Shown here one piece after another: positions 24,296 to 37,239 of a stretch of 64,000 nt of DNA; the stretch's first letter is position 1, and each line of letters begins with the position of its first letter. The position numbers were made by a program, and so were the translations under genes. Origin of the DNA: Trichodelitschia bisporula (taxonomy: Eukaryota > Ascomycota > Dothideomycetes > Phaeotrichales > Phaeotrichaceae); NCBI GenBank assembly GCA_010356995.1, contig ML996691.1, forward strand, positions 1,248,021 to 1,312,020, read 5' to 3'. The notes beneath the pieces are model-generated. The model worked only from the letters and a program-made list of their open reading frames with translations. It was not told the origin of the DNA and ran no database searches.

Positions 24296-25181
24296 ATGTC
24301 CCTCCTCCTCCGCCGCACCACCGCGAGCCGCAGCATCCTCGCTCGCCAATTCCACACCTCCCCCCGCACCCTCGTCAAAATCGGCGACCGCGTGCCCTCC
24401 ATCGAAGTCTACGAGGACAGTCCGGGCAACACCGTGAACCTAGCCAAGGAGCTCCAGGGCAAAGGCCTTATCATCGGTGTCCCGGCTGCGTATAGTAAGT
24501 CAATTGCCTCTCAATTGCATCCCTAGCTCCGGCTTGTGATCTGTCCCGGCCATCAATTACATCGGGATGCTATCCGCGCTGAACGCTACCCGACCCCGTT
24601 GGCTATTAGACCCCTGTCCGTGCTTCAATCGCGGGTCCAGCACGAGCTGCCCGGACCTAAGTGAACGTGTACTGACCACCCGACCCCAGGCCCCGCATGC
24701 TCCGCCTCGCACATCCCCGGGTACATCAACAGCGCCAAACTCTCCTCCGCGGGCCCAGTGTTCGTCGTCTCTGTCAACGACGCCTTCGTGTAAGCCCCAT
24801 TTTCCCAATTCCCCTCCCCCCAAATTCCCCTCCCCTCCTCTCCAATCCCCCCACCCCCCTCCCCCCAAACCCAACTAACACCCCTTAGCATGAAAGCCTG
24901 GGGCAAGGACCTAGACCCCAGCGGCAAGAGCGGAATCCGCTTCGTCGCCGACCCCGCAGGCAAGTTCACCAAGGCGCTGGATCTGGAGTTCGACGGCAAA
25001 GCGATCTTTGGGAATGATCGGAGTAAGCGGTATGCGCTTGTGATTGAGGGGGGAAAGGTTAAGAGCGCGTTTGTGGAGCCGGATAATACGGGGTTGGAGG
25101 GTGAGTTTTTGTGGGTTTGAGATGGGTGAGGGTGAGCTGACGGGGTTTACAGTTTCCAAGGCGGAGAATGTGCTTGGTTAA
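24296..25181 (+). CDS. Mitochondrial-type 1-Cys peroxiredoxin (Prx5/PMP20 family)
   Basis: Four exons, 24296..24494, 24690..24789, 24889..25100 and 25153..25181, encode 179 residues. The N-terminus is a basic, hydroxylated presequence without acids (MSLLLRRTTASRSILARQFH) ending near RQFHTSP, so mitochondrial import is likely. The Prx fold follows, with the peroxidatic cysteine at residue 70 in GVPAAYSPACSASHIPGY. No other cysteine exists in the protein, so it must be a 1-Cys enzyme recycled by an outside thiol (glutathione or thioredoxin). It reduces H2O2 and alkyl hydroperoxides. Intron 1 is 195 nt, long for this window. The gene ends 194 bp from the convergent DIM-2 remnant. Confidence 0.95.
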
Positions 25182-25375
25182 GTGCCTCCCCGCGCGTGGG
25201 AGGTTCGACTTGGGTGTGCATTCGAAGCCAGTGGGGGAAAAAGGAGACTTCAAGCATTCTAGCACGGGATATTTCAGAGCTCAATAGATCTTTGATGTTA
25301 GGGCATCAGAACATGAGGAAGTCTGACCCCTGACTAGGTTTAGCCTCGAAATCCGTCAAATGGAACCCTCAGTAC

Positions 25376-28300
25376 CTAAGCTTCCTCCTCATCGTACTCC
25401 ACCTTTTCTGTCGTGATACACCCATCCCTGGCTTCGTAAATCACCCTCTCCCGTCGCATCTTCCCGTCGCTCTCCCTTATCACCCGAAGTACCGGCCTGA
25501 CTTCGGTGCACATCTGTACCCTTCCCGCGGTGCGTACGGCTGCTTCAGGCGGAATTCCCAACGCGCCATTCGAAGCAGGGAGGACCCTCTCCGACCGTTC
25601 CATCGGCGAGAGATAGGAAGCTCCCGCTGCGGTTTCGTCGAGCAGCTTTGCGCAGTCGTCGAGGAAGACCAGGCTGGGACTCCGGGCCATCGGGGTATGG
25701 CCGCTGAGCTGCGGATGCGCCTCCTCCTGCTCATCATCCGAGTCCTCGATGGACCTGCGCTTCCTTGCGCTCCTTTCCACCCCGCTCACCCACTCCACAC
25801 CCACCCCTCTCCCCCCGTACGCGTCCCAATCTCCTCCATACCCGTCCCCGCACCCCTCCCTCCCCCCTCCTCCCAAACCTCCCTCACCGCACCCCCCAAC
25901 GCAAGCGTAACCGACCTCGCAACCCCATTCCCCACAATCCCCCAACTGCCGCCCCATGCCCCCACCACAACCTTGTGGTCCAAGTACCCCTGCACGCGCC
26001 TCACCTCCCCCACCGTGAGGCACCTGCTCTCCCCCCAATGCACCCTAATCCCCGCCTTCGAACCCGTCGGATCACTGAACGTCGTAATCGTCGGCGCCAG
26101 CCCCTCGCCTTTCACCCTCTGATACGCATGACTCGGCCGTAAACTCGCCCTTGCTTCAAACTCCTCCAATTTCGGCCCGAGAACACCGACCTGGCTGGCG
26201 CGTTTTAGGTTCATGCCTACCGGCACCGCAGCAATGGCGACTCGTTTTATAGGCCTGAGGATGCTGACGAGCCGGTGATCCGGCTGCGCCGCGCACACGC
26301 CCACATGCCCGTCGCCCAGGAAGGGCAAGTCCGCACACACAGCCGCGGGACTCACGTGGCCGAACGGTGTGAGCTCGAACTTGCGCTGCACGTACGGGGT
26401 CCCATCCGGCGCACGATCTAGATTACTCGCCCGGGTGCCAAAGCCAGGCGGGTGAGCATGCGTCGACTGCGGTGGGCGCAGCGGCGGGCCCCCCGGCGCC
26501 GCGGCCGCAATAAATAGCCGGGTGCGAGACTGTGGCGTGCCGTGCGACTAGGCGTCCAGGGCGAAGGGGTGCAGCTGGTAGCCCATCGCCACCAGGGCGC
26601 CCATGAAAGTGCCGAAAAGCCCGGCCGCGGCGCGAGAGCGCGTGAGGCTGGGGACGTTTTCGAGGAGGGCGTAGCGCGGGGTGTAGGTTGCGATAAACGC
26701 GGCGATGGAGGCGAGTTTACTGGCGTTCAGGACGGAGCGGCGGGAGTGCGGGCTTGGTTGCAGCAGACTGAAGGCCTGGCACGGGGAGCCCGCGGAGATA
26801 AAGTCCACAGCGCCGACGGGGGGGACGAGGGGGGAGGATTCGCCGCGCAGGGACCGGTGAGGAGGTCGTCTACTGAGCCGTAGAAGATGCTGATGGAGGG
26901 GTTGAGCCGGTTGGCGAGCAGCGTGTGCACGGATTGGAGATCCCATTTACAAGCCCAGTGCACGTCGATCGCGCCGCCTTCTTCGAGACCCCGGTCGAGG
27001 TTGCCGCCGCCGGAAAGGAGGGATAGGGCGGCGAGTTTGGGGTGCGCCGGGGAGGGGCGTGGGATCCCAGCCTTGGAGGAGGGGGAGGGACTCGTGGGGC
27101 GTGAGGGGCTGGAGACGCTTCCCGGCGGCGGGGTCGATGCGGGTTGTGATGTAGAAGCAGTCGACCTGCCCGCCGCGATCATAGGGCGTTGGGATGAGCT
27201 TCTCGGAGACGGCTTGCGGTGTGTATGTCCGGATGTGGCACTTTCGGACTATAGCGTTGGCTGGCAAGTTCAGTATGTTTCCAGTCCAGACGAGCTCGTT
27301 TGGAGCGGCATTTCGGTCTCCGCAATTGCGGTTTCGGCGTAGTAGTTGGCAAATTTTGATGTTCCCGTCTGCAGAGTTGTACACTACCACCGCCGGCTCG
27401 AGAACGGTGTTGTTTGCGAATGGCTTGACCAATACAGCAGTACCAGGAGGATATACGGTGGTATTGTCATCCTGGTGATTGTCTTCCTGGCAGGAAGAGT
27501 GAAAGTCTTCTTTCTGCAAGGTCCTGAACGACTTTTCCTCGGCACGGTACGTCTGCCGAACAAACCAGTCATGTTCCGGAACCTCCTTTGGTGACCAAAC
27601 CACATTGGTTTTCCCAAGAACATCAGCGAGCAGAAAGTCCTCGGATCCGCAGTTGCAATGGTCCGACATGAAGAGCTCGTTCTGAAGCGGGTAATTCTCC
27701 CCCAACGTCATCGCACCGGCGCGATACATCCAAGTGACCTGAAGGTACTGTTCTCCCAGTTTGTTCGGATAAATCTTGCGAACGTACGCCTCCCACACCT
27801 CCATCCCGCCCACCCAAACCGACTTCTCATCGCGGCTGACCAGGACCATATCTCCTTCACGGATCCTGCCGAAAGTTTCAGGCTTCGGGGCCGTAAATGA
27901 TTCCCTTGTAACGAACGGTCGGAAACCCATGGCCTTCATTCGCACGCGCTGAGCAGCGAGGACTCTTTCGCCTGCTTGACATGCAAAACCGGGGCGAACG
28001 GCATCTTCTTGAAAAACTCGTACACAAAGGGCGTGACGATTGTGACTGCTGGCAAGTCCTTACTTCTAGTGGGAGGTTGCCGCTCCACTGCCCTGAGCTT
28101 CTTCGCGTCGACCTCGCACCAGACGAAGCGCTTCCGCAACCGATCGCCGATGTTCGTGGCTTCTTTCCACAGATAATCGAAATGTGCCGCGACGGCAGGG
28201 CGGAAGTCCCAAATCGTCATTATGTTCAACCACTTCTGGAAGGGTTCTGAGTTGCCGTATCGCTCGACCAGCCATTCGCGGAAATGCGTCCGGAAATTAC

Positions 28301-29119
28301 CAAGTTCGACGCTTTTGTAGGCAATCAGGTAGTCCACAAAATGCTTTCCAAATGTCGCGATCCAGAGGAAGGGTTCGTAATAACAAGCGTATTCGGAAGC
28401 CAGGCGACCCAGACGAAACCAGATCCGGGACCTGAAGCGGTGTTGCACGGTGTACGACTGGATCCCGATATCAGCCGCCGTGGGACAGAGGCTGTCGTAA
28501 CCGTTGACGGAGAACACGTTGAATGGAAATCCGCACACACGTCGCTCCTCGCTGCCCACGTGTAGTGCTCCATCGAATAAGAATTATTTGCACCCGGTTC
28601 CAATACTGAGGTTGCGCAGGGAGATGAGTTCGCCGTTGCGGTTCTCCAGGTCGCTGGTTCCCGGGAGGTAGATAGCGAAGTCTTTGAGGTCAAAATCAAT
28701 GAAGTCTTCCGAAGGGTCGTATCCAGAATAGCTGGAATGGTCCTTCTCCGCTTGATGTCGGCACCACACTTCCAAGAGCTCAACCAATGCTTGCTTTTCG
28801 GGAATGACAGGAAGGTGGTGACTCCAACCGTGATAGGCGGACTTGGGATACTGCAGTTCCGACCGTTGGAGGCCGATAGCCCGCTCGCGGATGCCTGGTC
28901 CTGAATATTGCTTCTTCTGTTTCTTAGCCGGGCGTTTGACTCAAACTCTGACTCTGACTCAATAGGCGAGTGATCCAACTCTGTGTACACGATGAAGGAA
29001 TCTAGATCCGACTCGACCGTGGCCCTTGCCCGTCGGCAAACCGATCGCTGCCGAACAGTGGCATTACGAGCGCGAATTTGTGCCGGGGTCAGAAGTGGCT
29101 GATCCGAATCCGAGTCCAT
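25376..29119 (-). pseudogene. dim-2: Decayed DIM-2-type C5 DNA methyltransferase
   Basis: The conserved order is clear: an N-terminal targeting region (ELQYPKSAYHGW; LFDGALHVG), a BAH domain with the DIM-2 hallmark NELFMSDHCNC (about 27,660), motif I as SGGGNLDRGLEEGGA, motif IV SAGSPCQAFS, motif VI LLENVPSL, GTPQSRTRLF, and motif X GNGVARSVTLALG. Intact family members methylate cytosine at H3K9me3/HP1-marked chromatin. Here the frame holds a TAA at 28586-28584 (expected Gln) and a TAG at 26550-26548 (expected Trp). Frame changes occur near 27,960, 27,050, 26,850 and 25,850 that no plausible intron explains. The usual FCG of motif I reads LSG. The first exon (ATG 29119) and its splice are uncertain. 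Inactive copy is the best reading; assembly error cannot be excluded for the indels. Confidence 0.85.
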
Positions 29120-30504
29120 GATGATGGCTTCCAACTCTGGTTTGATATCCGGGATTGGTGTTGAATCAAAAAATCATAGATCTGGCCGCGGCTGTGCAAT
29201 TGGGTGCTCTGTATCCAATGCGGTGATCGAAGCCGATTTCATTCGCTGGATCGGTGCCGGTGTTACACATTCTGCTCGGCCGGTTAGCTTCAGTGATACC
29301 GCGCATGGAAATCCACCTACCGTGATCCGGCACGCTCATCGGCTGAGCACGAAGCGAGAAGTTCGCGAAGGGAAATGATCGAAAGGAAAAAGGGCAGGAC
29401 ATTGGTAGAAATGCGCTCGAGAGAACTTAAGTGCATGTACGTCGCGTGCAAGTACCCGAAACCATAGAGGATTCCGTAGAAGCAAGGGGAATAGAGTAAG
29501 GTTATGGACGCCTGAAAACAAATCGACGCTCCTGGATGCATTCTGTAGGAGAAGACCAAAGGATTGCCTTGATTTTATGTACAAGCCCGTGCGATTATAT
29601 CTCGGGGCCAAGAAGCAATGCTGTGGGCGCTCACAGATAAAGCAGGTGCGTTTCCAGGCAGGTACGCTGCAGATGTACAAGCCGGCACGCGCACACCAGC
29701 CATTTGACGAACGCTAAAAGGATGCAGTTGAGGAAAAGCACGCATGTAGAATAGAAGCCAAGGAGGGCAGAGGTCGAACGACGATATATAGTTGCAAAGC
29801 AACGGCCAGTTGTCCCAGAGGACACGGTACGAGGTACCGTCTGAGGTGGTGTTTAGCGTCAAAGTCCACAAGTGGAATGTCCGGATCACGCTCACGTGCC
29901 AAAACACGCCAAGTCACAAGGCGATCGTCCGCGGCTGGCATGGGAGGAAATCTGGTGACAGGTCGTAAGTCCTGCTGAGCGCATGTGGCTTCCCTGTGTG
30001 CTGTAGATAACAGTCATTTGCTGCCGTCGACCGCCCTGGACAACGACTGAACATCCGGGGACATGTTTTACACATAGTTTGACCACAAGTTTGTCGGAGA
30101 GGTGAAAAGCGTCATTACAGCGGACGGGATGAGCCCGAACCAACGCACCGCACGTTGCGGCGTAACCGTGTCATTCCTAGAAAGAATCCCATAGTCCCGT
30201 TGAATCTAGTAGTTGCATGTGCCGCAACTAGCAATGCAATTTGAAGTTCCTGCCACCCATATGCAGTCTGAGAAAGAAGCCTGGGTTCGAGGACGAATTG
30301 TACCTTTGACCCGACGGTGCCATATCATGTACCCCGTAACGCCACACCAGTCATTCTCGAGAAGAGCCCTTGTCCAGGAAATCGCCCAGCTTTCAACTTT
30401 GTCTCCGAAACTCCAGCGCCTGGCTCCGCAAACTTGACCATCTTTCTGATTCCGTGCAGCGAGTGCGGACCCACAGTCTTCACCTCCGGGGCCCGCGCCT
30501 CATG
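29120..30504. other. Intergenic between the DIM-2 remnant and SF3b14
   Basis: No supported gene, RNA or repeat was found on either strand in these 1.4 kb. Confidence 0.5.
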
Positions 30505-31117
30505 CTAATCGATACCATGCTGCTGTTTGAGGGCTTCTAAATTGGCACGGCGCTGCTCGAGGTCCTCTTTTGACTTGGCCATCTTCTCTGGCTGGTGGTA
30601 TAATACTGTCGAGTGTCAGCAGGGAACGGGCGGAAGGACGCAGAACGGGCGCAACACGTACCCACGAGGTAGCGGTTCTGGAAGTTGAAGCCGTTTAGCT
30701 TATCGCAGGCCTGTTTGGCATCCATGACATCTTCGTAGACGACAAACGCGGTGCCCTTGGTGTTGTTGGCAATGCCCTGACGGATTTGGCTGCAAGACTC
30801 ATCAGCATGGCCATCAAATGGAGGCGTAGTATCCATCGAGTTCACATACCGGATAGGGCCGAACTTTCCAAAGAGATCGAAGAGATCCTCGGGAGTAACG
30901 TTGTAGCTGGATGGGCATCAGTCGCGCACGATGGAAAAGGTAGAGCGAAAGGCTCCATTCATCTCGGTGGCATCGTCATACCTCAGGTTCTTTACGAATA
31001 GAGCTCTGTGAGGTTAAGTCAGCATGTTGACGGGTCGCGTGGCCGGATGCCCAAGGCAGACGGGAAAGGGAGGACGAACCGATTGACTTCTGGGGCAAGT
31101 TTACCACCGCGACTCAT
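30505..31117 (-). CDS. Splicing factor 3b subunit p14 (SF3B6)
   Basis: Five exons, 31117..31080, 31005..30982, 30906..30850, 30789..30662 and 30605..30505, encode 115 residues. The product is a single [23 protein letters not shown] contains RNP2 (LFVKNL), then [13 protein letters not shown] and RNP1 (GTAFVVYE), ending [14 protein letters not shown] and a basic/acidic helix. It closely follows human p14 (PPEVNRILYIRNLPYKIT...), a U2 snRNP protein at the branch-point adenosine bound to SF3b155. Four introns in 115 codons, including a 24-nt exon, is dense even for a fungus. Confidence 0.96.
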
Positions 31118-32279
31118 ATCTTGGCTAAATCGGTGGAGCGAATCTTTTTCTCTGCGGACGTTGAAGACGCGGGTTGCGAAGCGGGGGGGTTGGTGTCGAT
31201 GGATTGGGTGGGTGAGATCGGGGCGAGGGGGGTGGTGTTGAGAGGCGTGGTGGAGGTCTGCCGGCAGTGCAGGCGGAGGCAACGGAGATCACGGTCACAG
31301 AAGCCCGCGAGTGGACGATTTGCAGGCGCACGTGACCGGGTGGAGCGGAGGTGGGCTGCGTCTGTTTGCGGAGGGCGGACGACTGGTCGATCTTGGGTTC
31401 AAGCCTTCACGACTGTGCGACGGGAAGAGTTGCTACACCGGAACGCGTTCCTTAGAGACTGTTATCGACGAAAAATGAGGAAAGGACAGAGAGAAGCAGA
31501 AGGCGATGATGTATGCGCATCGACAAGATTTCAACGTTGGAAGTAGTTTGACGATGTGGTGGTGACTGCAGCCGTTATTTCCCCTCCCCAACGGAGTGAA
31601 TAAACTTTATCCTCAGGCAAGAAACTGCAGCAGATCAGGCAGCAACTGCTTCTTGGTGAGAGAGAGCCGTGGATGCCTGAGAGAGCATCGAGGGAGGGAC
31701 GAAAGCGACGGGGAAGGACAGAAACGACTGCAGCCATGGCGTCTCAATCCACACTGCAACAAGAAAAATCAAGCAATAACCGTCTTGTGTATCACCATCG
31801 CTACCTCTATCTATCATCGTCTTCTTGTGCAGCCCTCGCTGTTCCTTTGCGCGTCGAGTTCTTCGCGCCCTCGCGTTGCTGGGGCCTCGCTTATACTCAG
31901 TGTCGGTGCCTGCGGTGACTTCTGCGGGCTCTGCGGGCTCCTCTCTCTCTCCGTCTCGTCGACTCCCCGCCAGCAACTCCCCTCTCGCCCTGCCTCCTCT
32001 ACCTAACCTACCTACCTACCCCCCCCCCAATAACACCACCACCACTCTCTCATCTCAACCATCCCACGATAACTGCAGTAACTCCTTTCACATCTGACTC
32101 TTCCAGCGCCTCTAGATGCTTAACGCTCTTCTCTGCCACTTCATCCACCTCTCCCGTCTCGACTGGATGGGCCGCAAGCGGTGCTGAACTGCCGCCGACC
32201 CCCCTCCTCCCCCCGGCGGCATCTTCTCTATCGTCCCACTTCACTCGTCCGCGCCATCTCTTCTGCAACTCTCACTACA
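31118..32279. other. Divergent promoter region between SF3b14 and the JmjC gene
   Basis: The two genes point away from each other, so this 1.16 kb holds both promoters. The right half (31,790-32,270) is C/T-rich, typical of a leader for the JmjC gene. No other gene is supported. Confidence 0.55.
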
Positions 32280-35200
32280 ATGAGCTGCAACTCATTCCGC
32301 AAGGGATTAGTGGATCCTAATGCGCGCACAAGATCCCCGCCACGCGCATCCGACGCCGTTGAGCTGTTGCCCGATTCCCTCTTCGTGAAAAACATCGCCG
32401 AGCGACTGAAGACTAGTCGTCCCAACTCCGTTCCGTTCCTCGTCGCCAACCATATCGCGCCTCACGCCCAAAGTCGCAAAAATAACAAGAGAACAGATAC
32501 AGTCCGACATCGCGTCGCGAATCCGCAGGCGCCGCGACACTCGCACTCTCACTCCGCGAGCGCCAACATGCACATACCCCCTCAGTCGCCCATCGACGCC
32601 CTTGCGTCTGTTGCCGTTCAAGTCACAAGTCCCACCTTCCACAACCACCTCATCTTGGATCATGAAGCGCATGGTTTGCCGGCGCCGAACACACATGCCT
32701 CACTGCGTTGGGACGCCCCTCACCAGGATGTCGGCGCGCGCGGATTTGGCACGGAAGGGCGGCCGGCGAAGCGTGCCCGCTCCGAGATGCTCCCATCACC
32801 GCAGCAGCAGTCGCCAACGTTCGTTGACGCGAACGTGCGCCCTTCGACGAGTTACAACATGTCCTTCGGTTGGAGCTACAACGTGGAGCAGTCCATCGAC
32901 CGTGGCCATCGTCTCGGCGCGTCGCCGGCGCTGGCGCAGAGCCTGAATTTCGCAGAGCCTCCGATCTTGGACGAGAAGCGCATGAGCGACGCAGAGCTGT
33001 TACTTGGCTTCTCAAGAGGTAGCAGCCATTCATTGACAACTGCGTCGGGTTTCGGGCAGCAGCGCATCGGCCCTCCAGAGGAACATCATTCGACTCCTGT
33101 CCGGCCTTACGAGAGGCATGACAATGCTCGCAATCTAGCTTTCTTGACTTCTCCCGTCATACCTACGCCGAGTAAGCATATGCCGATGTTGCGGAATCCT
33201 CCGGCGGCTGCCGTTGCAGCAAATCCTCACCCGCTGCATTTCGATCATCTGTCCCCGAAGGCCGCGATGCAGACGCATACCCCTCCCGATGATCTGGGTA
33301 TCTCCGGTCTTCAGCCGAGTCCAGTGGCAGATGTGGCGTCCCTGCACTATGTGCCAACGATGGAAGAGGTGGTCGCCGAAACCAAACAGGAAGAAGCAAA
33401 CGGGCTGCATGTGGACAACGCTGTTACCCTCCCCACGACATCGCACATGGATGAACGTTATATCGGCATGAGAGTTCCGACCAGTGGTGGAGATGCGCAG
33501 TTTCATTCTCCACAGAGTTTACCTGCCGAAATGGACGATTCTGCCACCGCTCACAACGGCGTTGTAGGAGCTCAAGCCTTTGCCAAGCAGCAAACTACAA
33601 TTCCTGAGCACCATATGCTTCGAGCGCCTACTTCGAGCAATAGTCGGCGTCAGAGCACTGCTTCCAAACCAACCTTCTCCGTCTCTGACTTACACCCATC
33701 TACTCCACGTTCTCACTCTCTGCCCCCATCAACAATGGCTGACAACAAGCCCCCTACCCCCCAGAACGAGAAGGAGTCTACCGAAACCACGGTGCCTGCT
33801 AAAGGTTTCACCGACGAGGATACTCGGTGTGCTGGGTGCAATTTCTCTCCGGATTCTCTGTCTGATGAACACATCGACTGGTTGAGTTGCGACGGCTGTA
33901 ACGGATGGTATCACGCGGCCTGCGCCGGATACTCAGCGCGCGAGACCCGGCGCATCGATAAGTTCTTCTGCCGGGTGTGCAAGCCCATTCATGGGGCAAC
34001 AACATGTACGTATTCCGATCTCAAAGTAACACTCGCTAACAAGACCCAGTCCTTCGGAAGTCGACTCGTGTGCATACCTCAGTGGACTATGCTGGCCTCA
34101 ATGAGGGGGTGTATCGGACCGGCGAGGAGAACCCGGAGCACCACTACATCCCACCCCTGAAGCGTGGAGACCTAGAATTCCTCCCGGAAACCTTCCCGCG
34201 TATGAGTCCGGAGATGGTTACTGCCGAGTATTTCGAGAAGTGCTTGAGTATGACTGAACCGGTCGTCATCCCTGCGGCGCTTAATCCTCGTCCGCCGCCT
34301 GTCGGCAAAGTCCCTTTCATGTACCCCGGGCGCGAGAACGACATGACCCCTGAAGATAACATTCCGGAGACGAATGTGGAATACGAGGTGGTTCCTGACG
34401 ATGGTCAAGACGGCCTGGACATGGTCATCCCGCAAGGACTGACCGTTCGCGACGTCGTCAAACTTTGCAGCCCGGACTACCCTGTCGAGGTCATCGACGT
34501 CAAGTCTCAGGAGGGCGACACCAAAAAGAAGTGGACGCTGCAGAAATGGGCCGACTACTACGAATCGACGGGAGAGAAAGCTATCCGCAACGTCATCAGC
34601 CTCGAAGTCTCCCAGATGCCGTTAGGACGTCTGATCCGCCGCCCGAAGGTTGTCCGGGACATGGACCTGCAGGACGCTGTATGGCCGAAAAGTGACAAGA
34701 GCGCAAACTCCGTGGGCTTCTACTGCCTGATGTCCGTTGCAGACAGCTACACAGACTTCCACATCGACTTTGGTGGCTCATCAGTGTACTACCACATCCT
34801 TCGCGGCTCCAAGGTGTTCTTTTTCATCCCACCCACGAAGGCCAACTTGAAGACATACGAGAAATGGTGCTGCTCGCCTGCGCAGAACTTCACGTGGCTT
34901 CCCGATCATACCCATGAGTGTTATCGAGTCGATTTGTCCGCAGGTGACACCATGCTTATCCCCTCTGGATGGATCCACGCTGTTTGGACGCCGGAAAACA
35001 GCCTGGTCATCGGAGGCAACTTTCTCACCCGGCTTCACTACAGCATGCAACTTCGCGTCGTTGAGGTGGAACGGGCTTGCCGAACCGTAGACAGGTACAA
35101 GTACCCGCATTTCCAGAAGGTGCAGTGGTATGCCGTCTTGCAGTACCTGGAGACGGACCCGCTTCCTGTAAGTGTGAGGCAGCAGTTCTATGAGGGCAAG

Positions 35201-37239
35201 AAGTTCAAGCGAGAGGTGCCGGTGTACCGTCTGTTCAACAGCTTCGGGCACAATTCCGAGCCGGGCCCGGAGCAATACCACGCGCGGTACTATCCTAAGG
35301 CCGAGTTGGACGGTCTTCCGGACCTTGTTAGTTACATCTTCCGGACCGTCATGATCTACATGAACCGCCTCGATGGCATTACCCAGCGGGCGCGCGACGC
35401 CGTCATCAAAAACATTCCCAAAGGCAAGGGCGATCCACTGGAAATTGCTAAGAACTTCGCCATGTGGGCTGCCTGGAAGCGGGGCAATGAAGATATTCCG
35501 CAGTGGGCGCATCCAGACGGGGTACTTCCTGGAAAGGCCGATGCTGGCCAGAAGAAGATTAGCGCTGCCGAGATGAAAAAGTTGGAACGCGCGTCAGCTA
35601 TCGATGCGAGTCGGATTCCTGAGCGTCAGTCGGCTCGTCTGTCCCTGGCTATGGAGAAGGAAAAGAGCGAAATAGCTGGTTCTCGCCAGTCGTCTCCTGC
35701 ACCCGCTAGCACGCCGAAGACGTCCGTTCTTGGGCCGCGTCGCACGGCATGCGATGTCTGCCGCAAGCGCAAGATGCGCTGCAAGCACATGGATCCCAGC
35801 GCCCCCACTAGCGGAGCGAAACTGTCCATGGACGAGTCTCCTGGATCCGCGCAACGCTCGAGCAAGGTAATGGTTGCTGTCCTCATTCCGTCGTCTCCCT
35901 CTCTTACCGTAAAGCCGGCGACCGTCCAGGCGCCACTTGCAGAGACCGTAGCACCCAACAATGGGACTACCCCGAACGCGGACAGCCAAGAGTCCAAAAA
36001 GGGTCGCAACAAGGCCTGCTCGGACTGCCGCAAATCAAAGGTAAGCCTTGAACTCCGGGTTGAAGTTATTTCCCACTTTTGTATCTGACATGTCGCTAGC
36101 GACGCTGCATCCATGATGAGAACGGAAAAGTTGACCCTGTGAAGAAAAGCGAACCGGTCGTTCCTCGTGGCTCGACGAAGCGGAAACAGCCTGGGGATGC
36201 AAGCACGCCCAGCAGCGCCAATAAGCGGGTCAAGAAGGAAGCCCCCAACTCGGCATCCAGCCTCCCTAGCCTCGGACATGACGCCATTCCGCTCGTCGTA
36301 GATGACCAGACTTCCGGCCACGAATACCGTGAGTCTTCCCTGGTCGGCGATGACACTTTCATGGCCATGACGCCCACGCACTCGAACTCTATGCAGCGCC
36401 GCAAGTCGTCGTCAGCGAACGACCTGCAGCAACCACGTGAGGAAATGCCACCTGTGCTACAGACCGTCAACGATCCCTCCAACGGGCATCATGTGGTTGA
36501 AGAAACCAACGACATTGAAATGAAGGATGCGACACCTCCCAAAGCAACTCCTGAGCCCATCGATACAATCAAAGTGGCGCCTCGACGTGGCTCGGCACTG
36601 CGCCCTGGTGCGACGCCACAGGGTGCGAAAGACAAAGTGAGTACCCAAGGAGCGGACAAGGGGAACCGGTCACCAGCGACGTCGGCTCTCAGCGAACCAC
36701 CGACTTCTCCTGTTTCGTACGCCAATGGCGTTTCTTTGGCTCTCCCCGCCAAACGCCAGCGGAATCAATCTCTTACTTCGTCTGTTCTCAGCGATGCTCC
36801 AGTCGAGCAGTCTCCCAACGGCGTCGCGGAGCGGAGTTTGCAGCAGAACGGCCATGACAGTGCAACGCCGACGCGCAGTCGGCAGTCATCACGCAACCCG
36901 AAAGCCGTAGAGCGCTTTACTGATATACAATCCGAGCATCCGACCGTACACTCCCCCGAAGCCTCTGCCCCTGCCGGCGCTGAGAATCCACGTCACTCGA
37001 CTGTCGAGCAAGCAAAGAACCGACGGGCGTCTACTGGTCGTTCCAGCGCCCGTTCTTCTTCGAAGCTTGAGCAGGGTGCTAGGGCTCGGACTTCTCTGAG
37101 TGCCAAGGCTGAGATCAAGAAAGAGTCGGTTGCCGCGGATGCGCCACCTGTTGAGGAGACGGATGAGGAGAAGAGCTTGCGCGTAGCCATGATGCTGCAG
37201 CAAGCGGAGTTTGGGCTGCGGAGACGCGGCCGGGAATAG
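32280..37239 (+). CDS. PHD-finger and JmjC-domain histone demethylase, KDM2/Jhd1-like
   Basis: Three exons, 32280..34005, 34050..36040 and 36100..37239, encode 1,618 residues. A long disordered N-terminus leads to a PHD finger (about 516-575: CAGCNFSPDS...WLSCDGCNGWYHAACAGY...FFCRVC). The JmjC domain follows, with Fe(II) ligands His813 and Asp815 in FHIDFGG and His885 in GWIHAVW, so the catalytic set is complete. KDM2/Jhd1 enzymes remove methyl groups from H3K36. The tail has two half-cluster motifs, ACDVCRKRKMRC (about 1143) and ACSDCRKSKRRC (about 1232, split by intron 2), then Ser/Pro-rich low complexity. The start at 32280 is the first in-frame ATG; an extra N-terminal exon or intron cannot be excluded. 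Confidence 0.9.
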
